The translations under genes were made by a program, and so were the position numbers. The notes under the pieces are model-generated. The model searched no databases. It was given only the letters and a program-made list of their open reading frames with translations, and was not told the DNA's origin. Shown here piece after piece: positions 35,292 to 44,963 of a stretch of 64,000 nt of DNA (positions are counted from its first letter, which is position 1; every line of letters begins with the position of its first letter). Location of the stretch: the NCBI RefSeq assembly GCF_000740775.1, contig NZ_JFGS01000002.1:62001-126000 (forward strand). The letters run 5' to 3'. Origin of the DNA: Haematobacter missouriensis (GTDB lineage Bacteria > Pseudomonadota > Alphaproteobacteria > Rhodobacterales > Rhodobacteraceae).

Positions 35292-35648
35292 ATGATCCTG
35301 CCTCTGTTCTTCATCCTCGCCTGCCAGCTTGTCGGCGAGGCACTGGCCCGGCTGTTTCCGATCCAAGTGCCCGGGCCGGTCATCGGCATGGTGCTGATGG
35401 CCGCGGCATTGGTGCTGTCGCCCCGGCTGGTCCGGGCGATCCGGCCCGTGGCGACCGGCATCCTCGGCAATCTGTCGCTGCTGTTCGTGCCCGCCGGTGT
35501 CGGCGTGATCGGGCATCTGCCGCTTCTGGAAAGCGAGGGGCTGGCCATCGGCGCAGCGCTTGTCGGGAGCACGATCCTCGCCATCGCGACTGGGGCCCTC
35601 ACCTTTGTCACGGTGGCTCGACTGATGAAGGGCAAGCGGCATGACTGA
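35292..35648 (+). CDS. lrgA: CidA/LrgA holin-like membrane protein
   Basis: 118 residues, four membrane segments. The family signature FPIQVPGPVIGMVLM lies near residue 22, and NLSLLFVPAGVGV follows in the third helix. LrgA/CidA proteins act with LrgB in murein hydrolase control and, in several bacteria, in organic-acid (pyruvate) uptake. Starts with ATG after an AAAAGG site. Overlaps lrgB by eight bases, so the two are coupled. Confidence 0.9.
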   Translation: MILPLFFILACQLVGEALARLFPIQVPGPVIGMVLMAAALVLSPRLVRAIRPVATGILGNLSLLFVPAGVGVIGHLPLLESEGLAIGAALVGSTILAIATGALTFVTVARLMKGKRHD

Positions 35649-36360
35649 CTTCGCGGAAATCTGGAGCTACCTGTCCCACGCGCCGCTGCTGTGGCTCACC
35701 CTCACGCTCGGTGCTTACGTGATCGCGGACGCGGCCTTTCGTGCATCGGGGCGCAAACCCTTCGTGAACCCGGTGCTGCTCTCGGTCATCATGATAGGCG
35801 GGCTGCTGCTGGCGACGGGCACGCCCTATCCGGTGTATTTCGAGGGGGCGCAATACGTCCATTTCCTGCTCGGCCCGGCAACGGTGTGTCTGGCGCTCCC
35901 GCTTTACGACAACCTGCCGAACCTGCGAACGGCCCTCATCCCTCTTGTCGCGGCTTTGTTCGTCGGATCGCTGACCGCCATGGGGTCCGTGCTGGTCATC
36001 GCGCATCTGCTGGGGGCGAGCCACGAGACGCTGCTGTCGCTCGTCCCGAAGTCGGTCACCGCACCCGTAGCCATCGGCATCACGGAAAAGATCGGCGGCT
36101 CCCCCACCCTCGCTGCGGCGCTGGTCCTGCTCACGGGGATCATCGGGGCCATCGTCGTCACGCCGCTGCTCAACGCGCTCGGCGTTCGGGACTGGCGGGC
36201 GCGGGGCTTCGCGGTGGGGGTCGCGGCGCATGGGGTCGGTACCGCGCGAGCGTTTCAGGTCAACGAGACGGCAGGCGCCTTCGCCGGTATCGGCATGGGG
36301 CTGAACGCCGTGCTGACCTCACTCATAGCACCGTGGATCGCGCGGATTTTCCTCAACTGA
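35641..36360 (+). CDS. lrgB: LrgB/CidB family membrane protein
   Basis: 239 residues with about seven hydrophobic segments. LrgB motifs include FLLGPATVCLALPLYDN, SLVPKSVTAPVAIGITEKIGG and the C-terminal AAHGVGTARAFQVNE. Partner of LrgA. The last eight bases overlap the end of the convergent gamma-glutamylcyclotransferase gene. Confidence 0.92.
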   Translation: MTDFAEIWSYLSHAPLLWLTLTLGAYVIADAAFRASGRKPFVNPVLLSVIMIGGLLLATGTPYPVYFEGAQYVHFLLGPATVCLALPLYDNLPNLRTALIPLVAALFVGSLTAMGSVLVIAHLLGASHETLLSLVPKSVTAPVAIGITEKIGGSPTLAAALVLLTGIIGAIVVTPLLNALGVRDWRARGFAVGVAAHGVGTARAFQVNETAGAFAGIGMGLNAVLTSLIAPWIARIFLN

Positions 36361-36910
36361 CCGGGGCAAGGCCTCGCACACGCGACGCAAGCCACTCGAG
36401 ATCGGTGTCTTCGAAGCCCAGCGTCTCCAGATGGCCGACGGTATTGTACAGGTAGTCGCTGTTCGGGCCGCGCCCTCCCACCGCTGCGGCGATGATGCGG
36501 GCCTGCTCCTCCAGCGGCAGGTTCGCGCAATACTGCACATGGTCGGGGTCGATGACATAGGTCAGCGCCTCTACCCGTCTGCCGTCCTCCAGTGTCACGG
36601 GCTGCGAGGTCTCAAGATAGGCGGAACTGACGAGCTCCCGCTCCCTCAGCATCGCGAGCACTTCGGCCGCCTCCTCCGCCGCGACCGCCAGCGCCACGCC
36701 GTCGCAGAAGGCGCCCTCCTGCCGGTCGAGCGCGAGGACGAGCCCCGGCGCCTCCACCGTGCCGCGATGGTGGATGGAGCGCATGCAGAAGCACCTGTGC
36801 CAGCCCTCCAGCCGCGCCCGCTGGCGGGCGACCGGGTGGAACTCCGGCTCCCACATCAGCGATCCATATCCAAATACCCAGAATGCGATCTCCGCCACCT
36901 GCATCCCCAT
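36353..36910 (-). CDS. Gamma-glutamylcyclotransferase, ChaC type
   Basis: About 185 residues. The N-terminal substrate-binding loop FGYGSLMWEPEF is diagnostic for ChaC-like gamma-glutamylcyclotransferases, and the catalytic Glu is expected near the central strand LVSSAYLE. LYNTVGHLETLGFED is the conserved C-terminal helix. The enzyme degrades glutathione or related gamma-glutamyl peptides to 5-oxoproline. Starts at 36910 or 36904 (both ATG) are possible. Divergent from the DUF2125 gene, only 43 bases apart. Confidence 0.88.
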   Translation of the reverse strand: MGMQVAEIAFWVFGYGSLMWEPEFHPVARQRARLEGWHRCFCMRSIHHRGTVEAPGLVLALDRQEGAFCDGVALAVAAEEAAEVLAMLRERELVSSAYLETSQPVTLEDGRRVEALTYVIDPDHVQYCANLPLEEQARIIAAAVGGRGPNSDYLYNTVGHLETLGFEDTDLEWLASRVRGLAPVS

Positions 36911-36953
36911 CTGTTGCTTCGCCACCTCCCGATATAGACAGAAGGAGCACAGC

Positions 36954-37994
36954 GTGAAGGGAAAGACCATGCGCTTCATCCTCGGCTTCGCCCTTCTCCT
37001 GCTGCTCGGCTGGACGGGATGGTGGTTCTTCGCCGCCTCAAGGGTGGAGCATGGTGCGGCGGCCTTCATCGCGGAGCAGCAGGAGCACGGCATGGCGATC
37101 GGACATCAGGGCCTGTCGGTCCGGGGGTTTCCCTACCGTTTCGACCTGGAACTGACCGCACCCGACATCCGCGACCCCCGCAGCGGATACGGCTGGCAGG
37201 CGCCCTTCCTGCGATTGCAGGCGCTGGCCTACCAACCCAATCACATCATCGCCACCCTGCCCGACACCCAGACTGTCCACCTGCCTGACCAGACGCTCAC
37301 CGTCGCCTCCACCCGGATGCAGGGCAGCATCCGCACGCGCCTGCCGCCCGGCATGGCGCTGCAACGGCTGGTCACGGAGGGGGAGGCGGTGACGCTTGCT
37401 TCCGACCGGGGATGGTCTCTGGCGCTGCCGAAGGTCGTGGCGGCCCTGCAGCCGACGGAGCAGACGGGCGCGGCACCGGACACCTATGATCTCTCGCTCT
37501 CTGCTACGCAGCTTGCGCCGGGCGGCACTCTCAAGCTCGACATCGATCCGCGGAGCCGCCTGCCGGAGGAGATAGAGGCGGTGACGCTCAACGCGTCGCT
37601 CACCCTTGATGCGCCGCTCGACAGGGCGATGTTCGACAGGAATGGTGTCACGCCGGAGATTAGGGCAATCGGCATCCGCGATGCGGGCGTCATCTGGGGA
37701 AACGCCAACCTGCGGCTTTCCGGCGATCTGGCCATGGGCGCGGAGGGATTGGCGGACGGAGCGTTGCATCTGCGTGTGAGCGGCTGGGAAACGATCCTGA
37801 ACATCGTCATCGCCCTCGGCATCGTGCCGGAGGAGAACCGTTCCGTGGCGGAGGTGGCTCTGCGCGTCATGGCGGGAACCACGCTCGGAGCAAAAACTCT
37901 GGACGTGCCGCTACGCGTCTCTTCCGGCGTGGTATTCCTTGGCCCGGTTCCGCTGACGACCATCCCCCCCGTGCTGCGGGAACGGCGGGGATAG
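36954..37994 (+). CDS. DUF2125 domain protein, membrane-anchored periplasmic
   Basis: 346 residues. A single N-terminal membrane helix (LGFALLLLLGWTGWWFFA) anchors a long periplasmic beta-rich domain of the DUF2125 family, with the typical GLSVRGFPYRFDLELT stretch after it. The GTG at 36954 has a perfect AAGGAG seven bases upstream; the ATG at 36969 is an alternative. It is related in layout to AsmA-like proteins that handle lipids at the envelope, but the function is unproven. Divergent from the ChaC-type gene. Confidence 0.85.
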   Translation: MKGKTMRFILGFALLLLLGWTGWWFFAASRVEHGAAAFIAEQQEHGMAIGHQGLSVRGFPYRFDLELTAPDIRDPRSGYGWQAPFLRLQALAYQPNHIIATLPDTQTVHLPDQTLTVASTRMQGSIRTRLPPGMALQRLVTEGEAVTLASDRGWSLALPKVVAALQPTEQTGAAPDTYDLSLSATQLAPGGTLKLDIDPRSRLPEEIEAVTLNASLTLDAPLDRAMFDRNGVTPEIRAIGIRDAGVIWGNANLRLSGDLAMGAEGLADGALHLRVSGWETILNIVIALGIVPEENRSVAEVALRVMAGTTLGAKTLDVPLRVSSGVVFLGPVPLTTIPPVLRERRG

Positions 37995-38429
37995 GCTCGG
38001 TCATCGGGGGTTCTGCGGCCGGCAATTGGCTGCAACCACACGATCAGGCAACGGTGATCCCATGCCGACACGCTGGCCGACAGCCCCCGAATCAGGGCGC
38101 GATCGGTGTCATCATCGCCCGCGGGGACCCTGAGGCCGCGCACCCCGGCACACCGGACGCAGGCCCTGGACTTAACCGGCTTGTGAACAGATCTCCTGAA
38201 CCTGAGTCGAGCGAAGATCGACCGAAATCCGACGGACCGACTGCCATGTCGGCAATCTACGGGACGGGTTTCGTATGCAGAGGCTTGGCGCTTCGGGACT
38301 TCTTTGGCAGCCTTTCAGGTCGGCACGGATCGCAACGTGCTACGGTCGCGCGCTGGACGATACAGATCGACCAGTCCGCCCCCGGCATCAGCATAACACC
38401 CCTCTAGGACGGGCGAATGGCACGCCGCG
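37995..38429. other. 435-bp region without a gene
   Basis: An open frame at 38054-38407 has no ribosome site and unusual composition. No repeat or convincing hairpin was found. It separates the DUF2125 gene from the convergent extensin-like gene. Confidence 0.55.
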
Positions 38430-39329
38430 TCAGCGGCAGTAGGCGCTGCCGTTGCGTCGAAGGGCAGTGTCAAAATGCATGTGGTCTTCATGATAGCCGT
38501 CGGATCCGGGGCCGAGCGTGGTACTGAAGATCCCGCAGCCCTTGCTGTATGCGGTCTTCAGGATCTGCCCCGCCTGCCCCCTGCCCCAGTCCCGCGCGAC
38601 ATTGAGCGCCTGACCATTCGCCAGAACCACAGCCGCGACATCAACCGCCCTGCCGCGCCCATGTTCTGAGATCTTGCCGCCCGCCAGATTGTTGCGCGGA
38701 CGGCAGGCATAAGTTCCGGCGATCTGGAGCGATTTCACCCCGCCCCCCTGCTGCCCGACAGCGGGTTTCAACGACGTCCTTACCCATTGGTCGAGGGCGG
38801 TCGCCGTCTGGCAGTCCACCATCGCCGGCTGGCTGAGCTGGACGCCATCGACCGCCGTGACTTCCACCGCCTCGGGAATGCCGCAACCGGCAATGCGCGA
38901 GGTGACGGGGGCGATCCGCCGTCCGGTCAGCTTCGGAACCCCGCAAAGGCCAGAGCCTTGCCGCGATATGGCACCGGGCGTTGCCGGCGCGATGAAGGAC
39001 ACGCTCTGCACCAGCGGCGCGGCTTCCCGCATGTGCTTCGCCGCGATCTGCGGCGGGCGGGGCATGGGGCGGAGCAGCGCGTCCAGCAACGCCATCCCCT
39101 CCCCCGCCGCGACGACTTTCCGCTGCGAAGCGGCAAGCCCTGCGGGCCGGGGCAGCGGGCGTGTTGCGGAAAGCACCGCCCCGCCCGGACCGGTGGATAC
39201 CGGAGAGGTAGTGGATGCGAAGGGGCGCAGCTTCGGGGCGTCGGATCGCAGCGGCCCCGCCTCCCCCGCAGTGGCAAAAGCGACACCCGTGAGACAGAGC
39301 CAGAAGGCGAGCGCGCGCCGCCGCCTCAC
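38430..39329 (-). CDS. Extensin-like family protein (predicted periplasmic peptidase fold)
   Basis: 299 residues. Signal peptide at residues 1-24. A Pro-rich spacer leads to the extensin-like C-terminal domain (about residues 125-299) with SEHGRGRAVDVAAV and YHEDHMHFD, the His/Asp zinc-site layout of the MepA/VanY peptidase fold, plus cysteines likely forming disulfides (GLCGVP, AGCGIP, ACRPRN, KGCGIF, YCR). It may act on the cell wall. The start is GTG directly after the tyrA stop, so the two are co-translated. Confidence 0.85.
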   Translation of the reverse strand: MRRRRALAFWLCLTGVAFATAGEAGPLRSDAPKLRPFASTTSPVSTGPGGAVLSATRPLPRPAGLAASQRKVVAAGEGMALLDALLRPMPRPPQIAAKHMREAAPLVQSVSFIAPATPGAISRQGSGLCGVPKLTGRRIAPVTSRIAGCGIPEAVEVTAVDGVQLSQPAMVDCQTATALDQWVRTSLKPAVGQQGGGVKSLQIAGTYACRPRNNLAGGKISEHGRGRAVDVAAVVLANGQALNVARDWGRGQAGQILKTAYSKGCGIFSTTLGPGSDGYHEDHMHFDTALRRNGSAYCR

Positions 39330-40250
39330 TCAGTCGCCCGCCTTCGTGCGCCCGAAGTCGGGGGCGGCTGTATCCTGGCCCGCCTGGATGATGCCGCGCC
39401 GAATGGCGCGCGTGCGGGTGAAATAGTCGAAGAGCATCTGGCCGTCCCCCATCCTGATCGCGCGTTGCAGCGCGAAAAGCTCCTCCGTGAACCGCCCGAG
39501 GATCTCCAGCGTGGCCTCCCGGTTGGTGAGGAAGACATCGCGCCACATCGTCGGATCGGAAGCGGCAATGCGCGTGAAGTCCCGGAAGCCCGCCGCAGAG
39601 AACTTGATTACCTCGCTATCGGTGACCCTGCCAAGGTCATCTGCGACGCCGACCATCGTATAGGCGATAAGATGCGGAGTGTGAGAGGTGACGGCGAGGA
39701 CGAGGTCGTGATGCTCTGCATCCATCGTCTCCACATTCGCGCCCATGCCGCGGCAAAGCGCCTCCAACCGTTCCAGCGCCGCGTCCGATCCGCCGGGAAG
39801 TGGGACCAGGATCCACCAGCGATTGCGGAACAGCTCGGCGAAACCGGAGCGAGGGCCGGAATGCTCCGTCCCGGCAAGCGGGTGGCCGGGGATAAATTCC
39901 ACCCCCTCCGGCACGAAGGGTGCTACAGCGTCGATCACCGACTGCTTGACGGAACCGACATCGGTCAGCGTCGCGCCGGGCTTCAGATGCGGACCGATCT
40001 CCCGCGCCACATCGCCCATGCCGCCCACCGGAATGCAGAGCACGACGAGATCCGCATCCACCACCGCTTCCGCCGCCGTCTCCGTCACCCTGTCGCAGAG
40101 GCCGATCTCCAGCGCCGTGGCCCGCGTTTCCGGGCTGCGGGCATAGCCGACGATCTCCCGCGCGAGGCCGGCCTTCCGTATCGCATGGGCCATGGAGGAG
40201 GCAATGAGGCCAAGTCCGATCAGCGCCACGCGATCATAAAGCACCGCCAT
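39330..40250 (-). CDS. tyrA: Prephenate/arogenate dehydrogenase TyrA
   Basis: 306 residues. The NAD(P)-binding motif is VALIGLGLIASSMAHAI (the third glycine is Ala). Conserved catalytic-region motifs: TDVGSVKQSVI, FIPGHPLAGTEHSGP (catalytic His) and VTSHTPHLIAY. It makes 4-hydroxyphenylpyruvate or tyrosine from prephenate or arogenate. The ATG overlaps the hisC stop by one base (TGATG type), and the extensin-like gene follows immediately, making a three-gene unit. Confidence 0.94.
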   Translation of the reverse strand: MAVLYDRVALIGLGLIASSMAHAIRKAGLAREIVGYARSPETRATALEIGLCDRVTETAAEAVVDADLVVLCIPVGGMGDVAREIGPHLKPGATLTDVGSVKQSVIDAVAPFVPEGVEFIPGHPLAGTEHSGPRSGFAELFRNRWWILVPLPGGSDAALERLEALCRGMGANVETMDAEHHDLVLAVTSHTPHLIAYTMVGVADDLGRVTDSEVIKFSAAGFRDFTRIAASDPTMWRDVFLTNREATLEILGRFTEELFALQRAIRMGDGQMLFDYFTRTRAIRRGIIQAGQDTAAPDFGRTKAGD

Positions 40251-41344
40251 CAGACCGCTCCGCCTTCGCGTGCCTTGAACTGGCCCACCGCATGCGCCAC
40301 GCGGCGGCAGGATGCCTCGTCTCCCACGGTGATGCGCAGGCAGTTGGGAAGGCCGTAACCGGCGACGCGCCGCACGATCAGGCCCTGCGACTGAAGGTAG
40401 GCGTCACAGGCCTGTGCCTCCGCCTCGTCCGCAAACCGGGCAAGGATGAAATTCGCTGTCGAGATGTCCGAAGGCACGCCCTTCTCCGCCAGAGAGGCGG
40501 CGAGCCATGTCCGCAGACGGGCGTTCTCCGCCCGGCAACGCGCGACGTAATCCTGATCGCGGACCGCCGCCTCCGTGGTCTCAAGCTGCGCGCTGGACAG
40601 GTTGAACGGCCCGCGGATGCGGTTGAGCACATCCACGATCTCCTTCGGACCGTAGCCCCAGCCGATCCGCAGCCCGCCAAGGCCGTAGATCTTGGAAAAC
40701 GTGCGCGTCATGAAGACATTGGGCATCCCCGTCGCCAGAGCCGCCCCGGCATCATAGCCTTCCACGTATTCGGCATAGGCGCCGTCCAGCACGAGGATCG
40801 CCCCCGACGGCAGGCCGGACGCCAGCCGCTCCAGTTCCGGCAGGCCGATCATGGTGCCCGTCGGGTTGTTGGGATTGGCTAGATAGACGAGCCGCGTCCG
40901 CTCCGTGCAGGCGGCAAGGATCGCATCCACATCGGTCGTCCGCTCCCGCTCCTTCACCGCGACGGGCGTGCCACCCGCGGCCAGCGTGGAAGTCCGGTAG
41001 AGCAGGAAGCCGTGTTCGGTAAACACAACCTCATCCCCCGGCCCGACATAGGCCTGTGCGAGAAGGTTCAGGATCTCGTCCGATCCCACGCCGCAGATGA
41101 TCAGGGACGGGTCCAGCCCATGCACCTCGCCGATCGCCTGACGGAGCGCCGCATGATCGGTCGAGGGATAGCGGTGCAGCTTGTGCACCGCGCGGGAGAA
41201 GGCTTCCTTCGCCCGATCGGAAGGGCCGAAGGGGTTTTCGTTGGACGAGAGCTTGATCGCATCCGTCTGACCTGCGACATGCGATGCTCCGCCTTCATAG
41301 AGAGCGATCTCCATGATACCGGGCTGCGGGCGGATGTCGGACAT
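40250..41344 (-). CDS. hisC: Histidinol-phosphate / aromatic aminotransferase HisC
   Basis: 364 residues, fold-type I PLP enzyme. [11 protein letters not shown] is the N-terminal substrate motif, [11 protein letters not shown] and LDGAYAEYV contact PLP, and the Schiff-base Lys lies in [19 protein letters not shown]. Next to tyrA it may serve tyrosine and phenylalanine synthesis as well as histidine. The ATG at 41344 has AGAGG upstream; an open extension to 41491 is unlikely to be used. The 199 bases upstream hold no gene. Confidence 0.93.
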   Translation of the reverse strand: MSDIRPQPGIMEIALYEGGASHVAGQTDAIKLSSNENPFGPSDRAKEAFSRAVHKLHRYPSTDHAALRQAIGEVHGLDPSLIICGVGSDEILNLLAQAYVGPGDEVVFTEHGFLLYRTSTLAAGGTPVAVKERERTTDVDAILAACTERTRLVYLANPNNPTGTMIGLPELERLASGLPSGAILVLDGAYAEYVEGYDAGAALATGMPNVFMTRTFSKIYGLGGLRIGWGYGPKEIVDVLNRIRGPFNLSSAQLETTEAAVRDQDYVARCRAENARLRTWLAASLAEKGVPSDISTANFILARFADEAEAQACDAYLQSQGLIVRRVAGYGLPNCLRITVGDEASCRRVAHAVGQFKAREGGAV

Positions 41345-41543
41345 GGGGCACCTCTCGCCAGAATTGCGCACCGGTCTTAAACGCGCGACCCTTTTTCCGC
41401 CAGCGACAAGTTGGCTGATGTGGCGCGCCGGCATCGCCTTGCGGGGCCCTCGGCTCTTCCTGTCGGAGCGGGACCGTCCGAAGCCGGCCATGCAGCGGGA
41501 CGGAAGCTCTTCCCCGGCGCCGCTGCGAAGGCACGACCCTTCG

Positions 41544-41981
41544 TCAGTCTCCGACGAGCGTCGCCAGCCGGCGGAGTGCCAGCAGATAGCCCTCCGTCCC
41601 GCAGCCCGCGATCACCCCGTCGGCGCGGAGCGAGACATAGGAGTGATGGCGGAAGCTCTCCCGCTTGTGGACGTTGGAGATATGCACTTCCATCACCGGC
41701 CCCTCGAAGGCATTCAAGGCATCGAGAATCGCCACCGACGTGTGGGTGTAGGCCGCGGGGTTCATGACGATGCCCACCGCCTCCTCCCGCGCAGCATGGA
41801 TCCAGTCCACAAGCTCCCCTTCGTGGTTGGACTGCCGGAAGACGATGGAAAGCCCAAGCGAATGCGCCAGCTTTTCGCAGGCGCTTTCCACATCGGCGAG
41901 CGTTTCGTGTCCATAGATGTCTGGCTGACGGCGACCGAGGAGGTTGAGGTTCGGGCCATTGAGAATATGGATTGTTTTCAT
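41544..41981 (-). CDS. aroQ: Type II 3-dehydroquinate dehydratase AroQ
   Basis: 145 residues, the usual size. [18 protein letters not shown] contains the catalytic Tyr (IYG) and Asn; [28 protein letters not shown] and [17 protein letters not shown] complete the active site. It converts 3-dehydroquinate to dehydroshikimate as a dodecamer. The start at 41981 gives the family N-terminus [11 protein letters not shown]; the open frame continues to 42293 only because the 14-bp repeat region lacks stops. Confidence 0.96.
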   Translation of the reverse strand: MKTIHILNGPNLNLLGRRQPDIYGHETLADVESACEKLAHSLGLSIVFRQSNHEGELVDWIHAAREEAVGIVMNPAAYTHTSVAILDALNAFEGPVMEVHISNVHKRESFRHHSYVSLRADGVIAGCGTEGYLLALRRLATLVGD

Positions 41982-42131
41982 GGTGCGGCTCCCTTCCGCT
42001 CCCTGCTTATCCCATGTTCCGACCCGCGTCAGCGGACCGGTACAGGCCTGCGCACAGATAAGCGGCTCCAACGCAGGTGCGTGCCCGGAGTGGGAGAAGG
42101 TAGATGTCGAATGCGGTCGCGCCCGTGCCCC

Positions 42132-42187
42132 GGCGTGGGCAGACCGGCGTGGGCAGACCGGCATGGGCAGACCGGCATGGGCAGACG
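42132..42187. repeat. Tandem array: 4 copies of a 14-bp unit (GGCGTGGGCAGACC type)
   Basis: Units 1 and 2 are identical, and units 3 and 4 have GGCATGGG in place of GGCGTGGG; unit 4 ends in G. It lies in the 291-base gap between aroQ and the rhomboid gene, 85 bases before the rhomboid start, so it may sit in the promoter area of either gene. Confidence 0.93.
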
Positions 42188-42272
42188 GGCGCCGGTGTCG
42201 CATTGTCGCCCGCAACGGTCGGCGACGGCCATCGCGCCCTTGACCCTTGCCGTGCTCCGGAGAAAATGATGC

Positions 42273-43019
42273 ATGTTCCCGTTTCGCGATCATAATCCCG
42301 CCTCCCGTCAGCCCGTCATCACATGGTTGCTGATTGCGCTCAACGTCGCTGTCTTCGTGATGATGTTACCGCTGATGGCGGACCCGGCGGGGCTGGGCGC
42401 CTTCTATGATCGTTGGGGACTGGTTCCAGCCCGCGTCATGGCGGGAGAGAGGCCGGAAACCGCGTTGACGTCGATGTTCCTGCACGGCGGCTTTCTGCAC
42501 CTCCTCGGCAATATGCTGTTTCTCTATGTCTTCGGCGACAATCTGGAAGACCGGATGGGGCGGCTGCCGTTTCTGGCGTTCTACATCGCCTCCGGGCTGG
42601 GTGCGGGAGCGTTGCAGATCGCGGCGGGACCGACGTCTTCCGTGCCGATGGTCGGCGCCTCCGGGGCGATCGCCGGCGTGATGGGAGGCTACCTCCTGCT
42701 GTTCCCGAAGGCGAAGGTCGATCTTCTCGTCATCTTCATCTTCTTCATACGGATCATCACGCTGCCCGCCTCCCTCGTGCTGGCCTACTGGTTCCTCATC
42801 CAGATCGTTGCCGGAGCCTTCACGCCGGAGGCGGATGGCGGGGTTGCGCACTGGGCGCATGTCGGGGGCTTTGTCGTGGGAGGTCTGCTCGCGGTTCCGC
42901 TCTGGCTCCGGCTAGGCGGCCCGGCATTCTGGCAGGCGACGGAGGGTATTCCTCCACATCCGCCGGCTGCGACGCGGCTCCGGCGGACGCAAGTTCCGGT
43001 GATCCGCCGACGCCGCTGA
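42273..43019 (+). CDS. Rhomboid-family intramembrane serine protease
   Basis: 248 residues, six membrane segments. The catalytic Ser is in [14 protein letters not shown], the His in [11 protein letters not shown], and the oxyanion-region motif is [16 protein letters not shown]. It cleaves membrane-protein segments in the bilayer. The start at 42273 is in ATGATGCATG, with GGAGA a little upstream; an ATG at 42267 is out of frame. The soluble tail is basic ([12 protein letters not shown]). Confidence 0.92.
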   Translation: MFPFRDHNPASRQPVITWLLIALNVAVFVMMLPLMADPAGLGAFYDRWGLVPARVMAGERPETALTSMFLHGGFLHLLGNMLFLYVFGDNLEDRMGRLPFLAFYIASGLGAGALQIAAGPTSSVPMVGASGAIAGVMGGYLLLFPKAKVDLLVIFIFFIRIITLPASLVLAYWFLIQIVAGAFTPEADGGVAHWAHVGGFVVGGLLAVPLWLRLGGPAFWQATEGIPPHPPAATRLRRTQVPVIRRRR

Positions 43020-43111
43020 CCTCCGCCCCGCCCCCCCGGGGGGGTTGGAGCGTCCCTCTCCCATGCCTACCTTGAAAACAACCGCACGTCGCGGATCACC
43101 GGAGGACCCAA

Positions 43112-43525
43112 ATGACAGACACCAAGCAAAAAACCCTCCCCGTGCAGAAGACGGAGGCGGAATGGCGCGAACAGCTTTCCGATCTTGCCTATCGCGTCAC
43201 GCGGGAGCAGGCAACGGAGCGCCCGTTCAGCCATGACGACTTCCCACAGGGGGCCGCCATCTATCGCTGCGTCGGCTGTGGCACGGAACTCTTCGATCAG
43301 GCGGAGAAGTTTGACAGCCATTGCGGCTGGCCCGCCTTTACCGCCCCGACTGAGGGCGCGCCCGTGGGCGAGAGCGTGGACCGTAGCCATGGCATGGTGC
43401 GGGTAGAGGTGCATTGCGACAACTGCGGCGCACATCTGGGTCACGTATTTCCCGACGGCCCGGGTCCGACGGGGCTGCGCTACTGCATCAACGGCGTGGC
43501 GCTGGTCCACGAGCCGAAGGGCTGA
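43112..43525 (+). CDS. msrB: Peptide-methionine (R)-S-oxide reductase MsrB
   Basis: 137 residues. The two zinc CxxC pairs are CVGCG and CDNCG, and the catalytic Cys is in [21 protein letters not shown] is the substrate-binding motif. It repairs methionine-R-sulfoxide in the cytoplasm (no signal peptide). GGAGG precedes the ATG. A 16-pair hairpin follows, shared with the convergent bamE. Confidence 0.97.
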   Translation: MTDTKQKTLPVQKTEAEWREQLSDLAYRVTREQATERPFSHDDFPQGAAIYRCVGCGTELFDQAEKFDSHCGWPAFTAPTEGAPVGESVDRSHGMVRVEVHCDNCGAHLGHVFPDGPGPTGLRYCINGVALVHEPKG

Positions 43526-43550
43526 TCCTCGCCCTCTGATGCTCTGTCAG

Positions 43551-43586
43551 CCGGTGAGGTCGCGCCACGCGGCGCGATCTTACCGG
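43551..43586. terminator. Bidirectional hairpin between msrB and bamE
   Basis: CCGGTGAGGTCGCGCC pairs with GGCGCGATCTTACCGG over 16 positions (two G-T wobbles) around an ACGC loop. It overlaps the bamE stop codon. No long T-tract, so it may work with Rho or as an mRNA end stabiliser for both convergent genes. Confidence 0.7.
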
Positions 43587-44044
43587 TCTTCGGGCAGTAT
43601 CTGGTCAAGGCTCGGCGTGCCGAGGTTGCGCAGGAGCTGCGTGACGAAGCTGACGTTGGAGATGCCGGATTCGGTCACACGGCGCGAGAGAACGACGACA
43701 TTGCCGTCCTGCAGCCCGAATCGCTCGATATTCGCGACATGGCCATTCGGGGCAAACGAAATAGCCAGAACCTGCCGCTCCACGTTCTCCGGCGCGAGCG
43801 CGCCATAGTTGCGGAAGCGGTCCTGCACAAAATACCAGGCGGAATCGCCCATCACCCCATGCGTGCTCGGCTGACCGATGGATTGCGCAACCGTCTCACG
43901 CGTATCGACGCCAACGCGCACCTGTTCCAGCTCATGTTCCGTCGGAACATAGCCATGGTCGCGATAGACGGGGCTACAGGCCACCAGGAACGGCAGGACG
44001 AGGCAGACAATGCTCCGCCACGCCAGATACCGGAGCTTGACCAT
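43580..44044 (-). CDS. bamE: Outer membrane assembly lipoprotein BamE (SmpA/OmlA)
   Basis: 154 residues. N-terminal membrane segment with lipobox FLVAC, so the mature lipoprotein begins at Cys near residue 23. The SmpA/OmlA fold follows: HELEQVRVGVDTRETVAQSIGQPS, then WYFVQDRF and VLAISFAPNGHV. Part of the BAM complex that inserts beta-barrel proteins. The ATG at 44044 has AAGGGGA upstream; the frame runs to 44110 without a good site. Divergent from yceD, with 209 bases between. Confidence 0.92.
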   Translation of the reverse strand: MVKLRYLAWRSIVCLVLPFLVACSPVYRDHGYVPTEHELEQVRVGVDTRETVAQSIGQPSTHGVMGDSAWYFVQDRFRNYGALAPENVERQVLAISFAPNGHVANIERFGLQDGNVVVLSRRVTESGISNVSFVTQLLRNLGTPSLDQILPEDR

Positions 44045-44253
44045 TCCGTCCCCTTGTCTTTTGCTTCCAAGCGTCCCCATTGGCTTACAGAAGGTCACGC
44101 CCTGGTTCAAGGAAGGAAGATATACCCTTCGTCGGATGCAGCGATGCGGCGCTTGCGCCTGCCGTTGCTTCGCCTATCTGGAGGGATGAGCTGCAGCGGA
44201 AACGCTGCGTCCTGCCACCGCCCGCGACGGGCCTCGAGATCGCCGGAGTGCCC

Positions 44254-44796
44254 ATGCCCCTGTCCTTTTCCCATCCGATCCGCATCAGCAGCCTCGGCCC
44301 GCGCAAGCCCACCCGGTTCGATCTCAAGCCGGACGGCGAGGAACTCGCCGACCTTGCTGCCGCCGTAGGTGCCTCCAGCCTCTCGGGCGTGCATTTCCGC
44401 GGTGAAATTCGCCCTATTGGCCGGGAGGACTGGATGCTTGAAGGGCATCTGACGGCCGAAGTCGTTCAGCCCTGCATCGTGACGCTCGATCCTGTCACCA
44501 CCCATATCAGCGAAGACGTGCAGCGGCGGTATCTCGCCAATCCGCCCGAACCCCCGGCGGAAGAGACCGAGATCCCCGAGGATACCGATGCGGAGCCGCT
44601 CGGGTCCACCATCGACCCCGGTGCGGTCATGGCGGAGGCGCTGGCCCTTGCCATGCCGCTCTATCCGCGGGCGGAGGGTGTGGAGGTCGGCGAACAGGTG
44701 TTTACCGAGCCGGGTGTTGCACCGATGCGCGACGGCGACGTCAAGCCGTTCGCCTCCCTTGCGGAACTGCGTGAAAAGCTGGCAAAGAAGGACTGA
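44254..44796 (+). CDS. yceD: YceD/DUF177 family protein upstream of rpmF
   Basis: 180 residues. The family beginning SFSHPIRISSLGPRKPTRFDL and the central GRLTAEVVQPCIVTL-like segment (EGHLTAEVVQPCIVTL) with a conserved Cys are clear; an acidic loop and a C-terminal PFASLAELREKL helix follow. The protein is linked to 23S rRNA maturation in plants and bacteria. GGAG lies six bases before the ATG at 44254. First gene of the conserved yceD-rpmF-plsX-fabH run. Confidence 0.9.
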   Translation: MPLSFSHPIRISSLGPRKPTRFDLKPDGEELADLAAAVGASSLSGVHFRGEIRPIGREDWMLEGHLTAEVVQPCIVTLDPVTTHISEDVQRRYLANPPEPPAEETEIPEDTDAEPLGSTIDPGAVMAEALALAMPLYPRAEGVEVGEQVFTEPGVAPMRDGDVKPFASLAELREKLAKKD

Positions 44797-44963
44797 ACCG
44801 TCGGGTCCACCCTGATGGCGGATCAGAAAGGGCTTGCGCTCACGGCGAATCCGGCTATGTTCCCGGCCTCGTTTAACCGCTGGCTGCCACACTCCCGGAA
44901 GGAAGAGGGCGGCTGGCTCATGTGCTATCAAAGGGGCCTGTCCCCCAGAGTCGAGGTTGTGAC

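Noticed and set aside
34716-35642. Two long minus-strand frames across the interspersed repeats and lrgA
   Set aside because: They translate the same repeat several times and run antisense to lrgA; no start signals were found.
43030-43047. C-run/G-run after the rhomboid gene as a terminator
   Set aside because: The two homopolymer runs abut with no room for a loop, and only two T residues follow.
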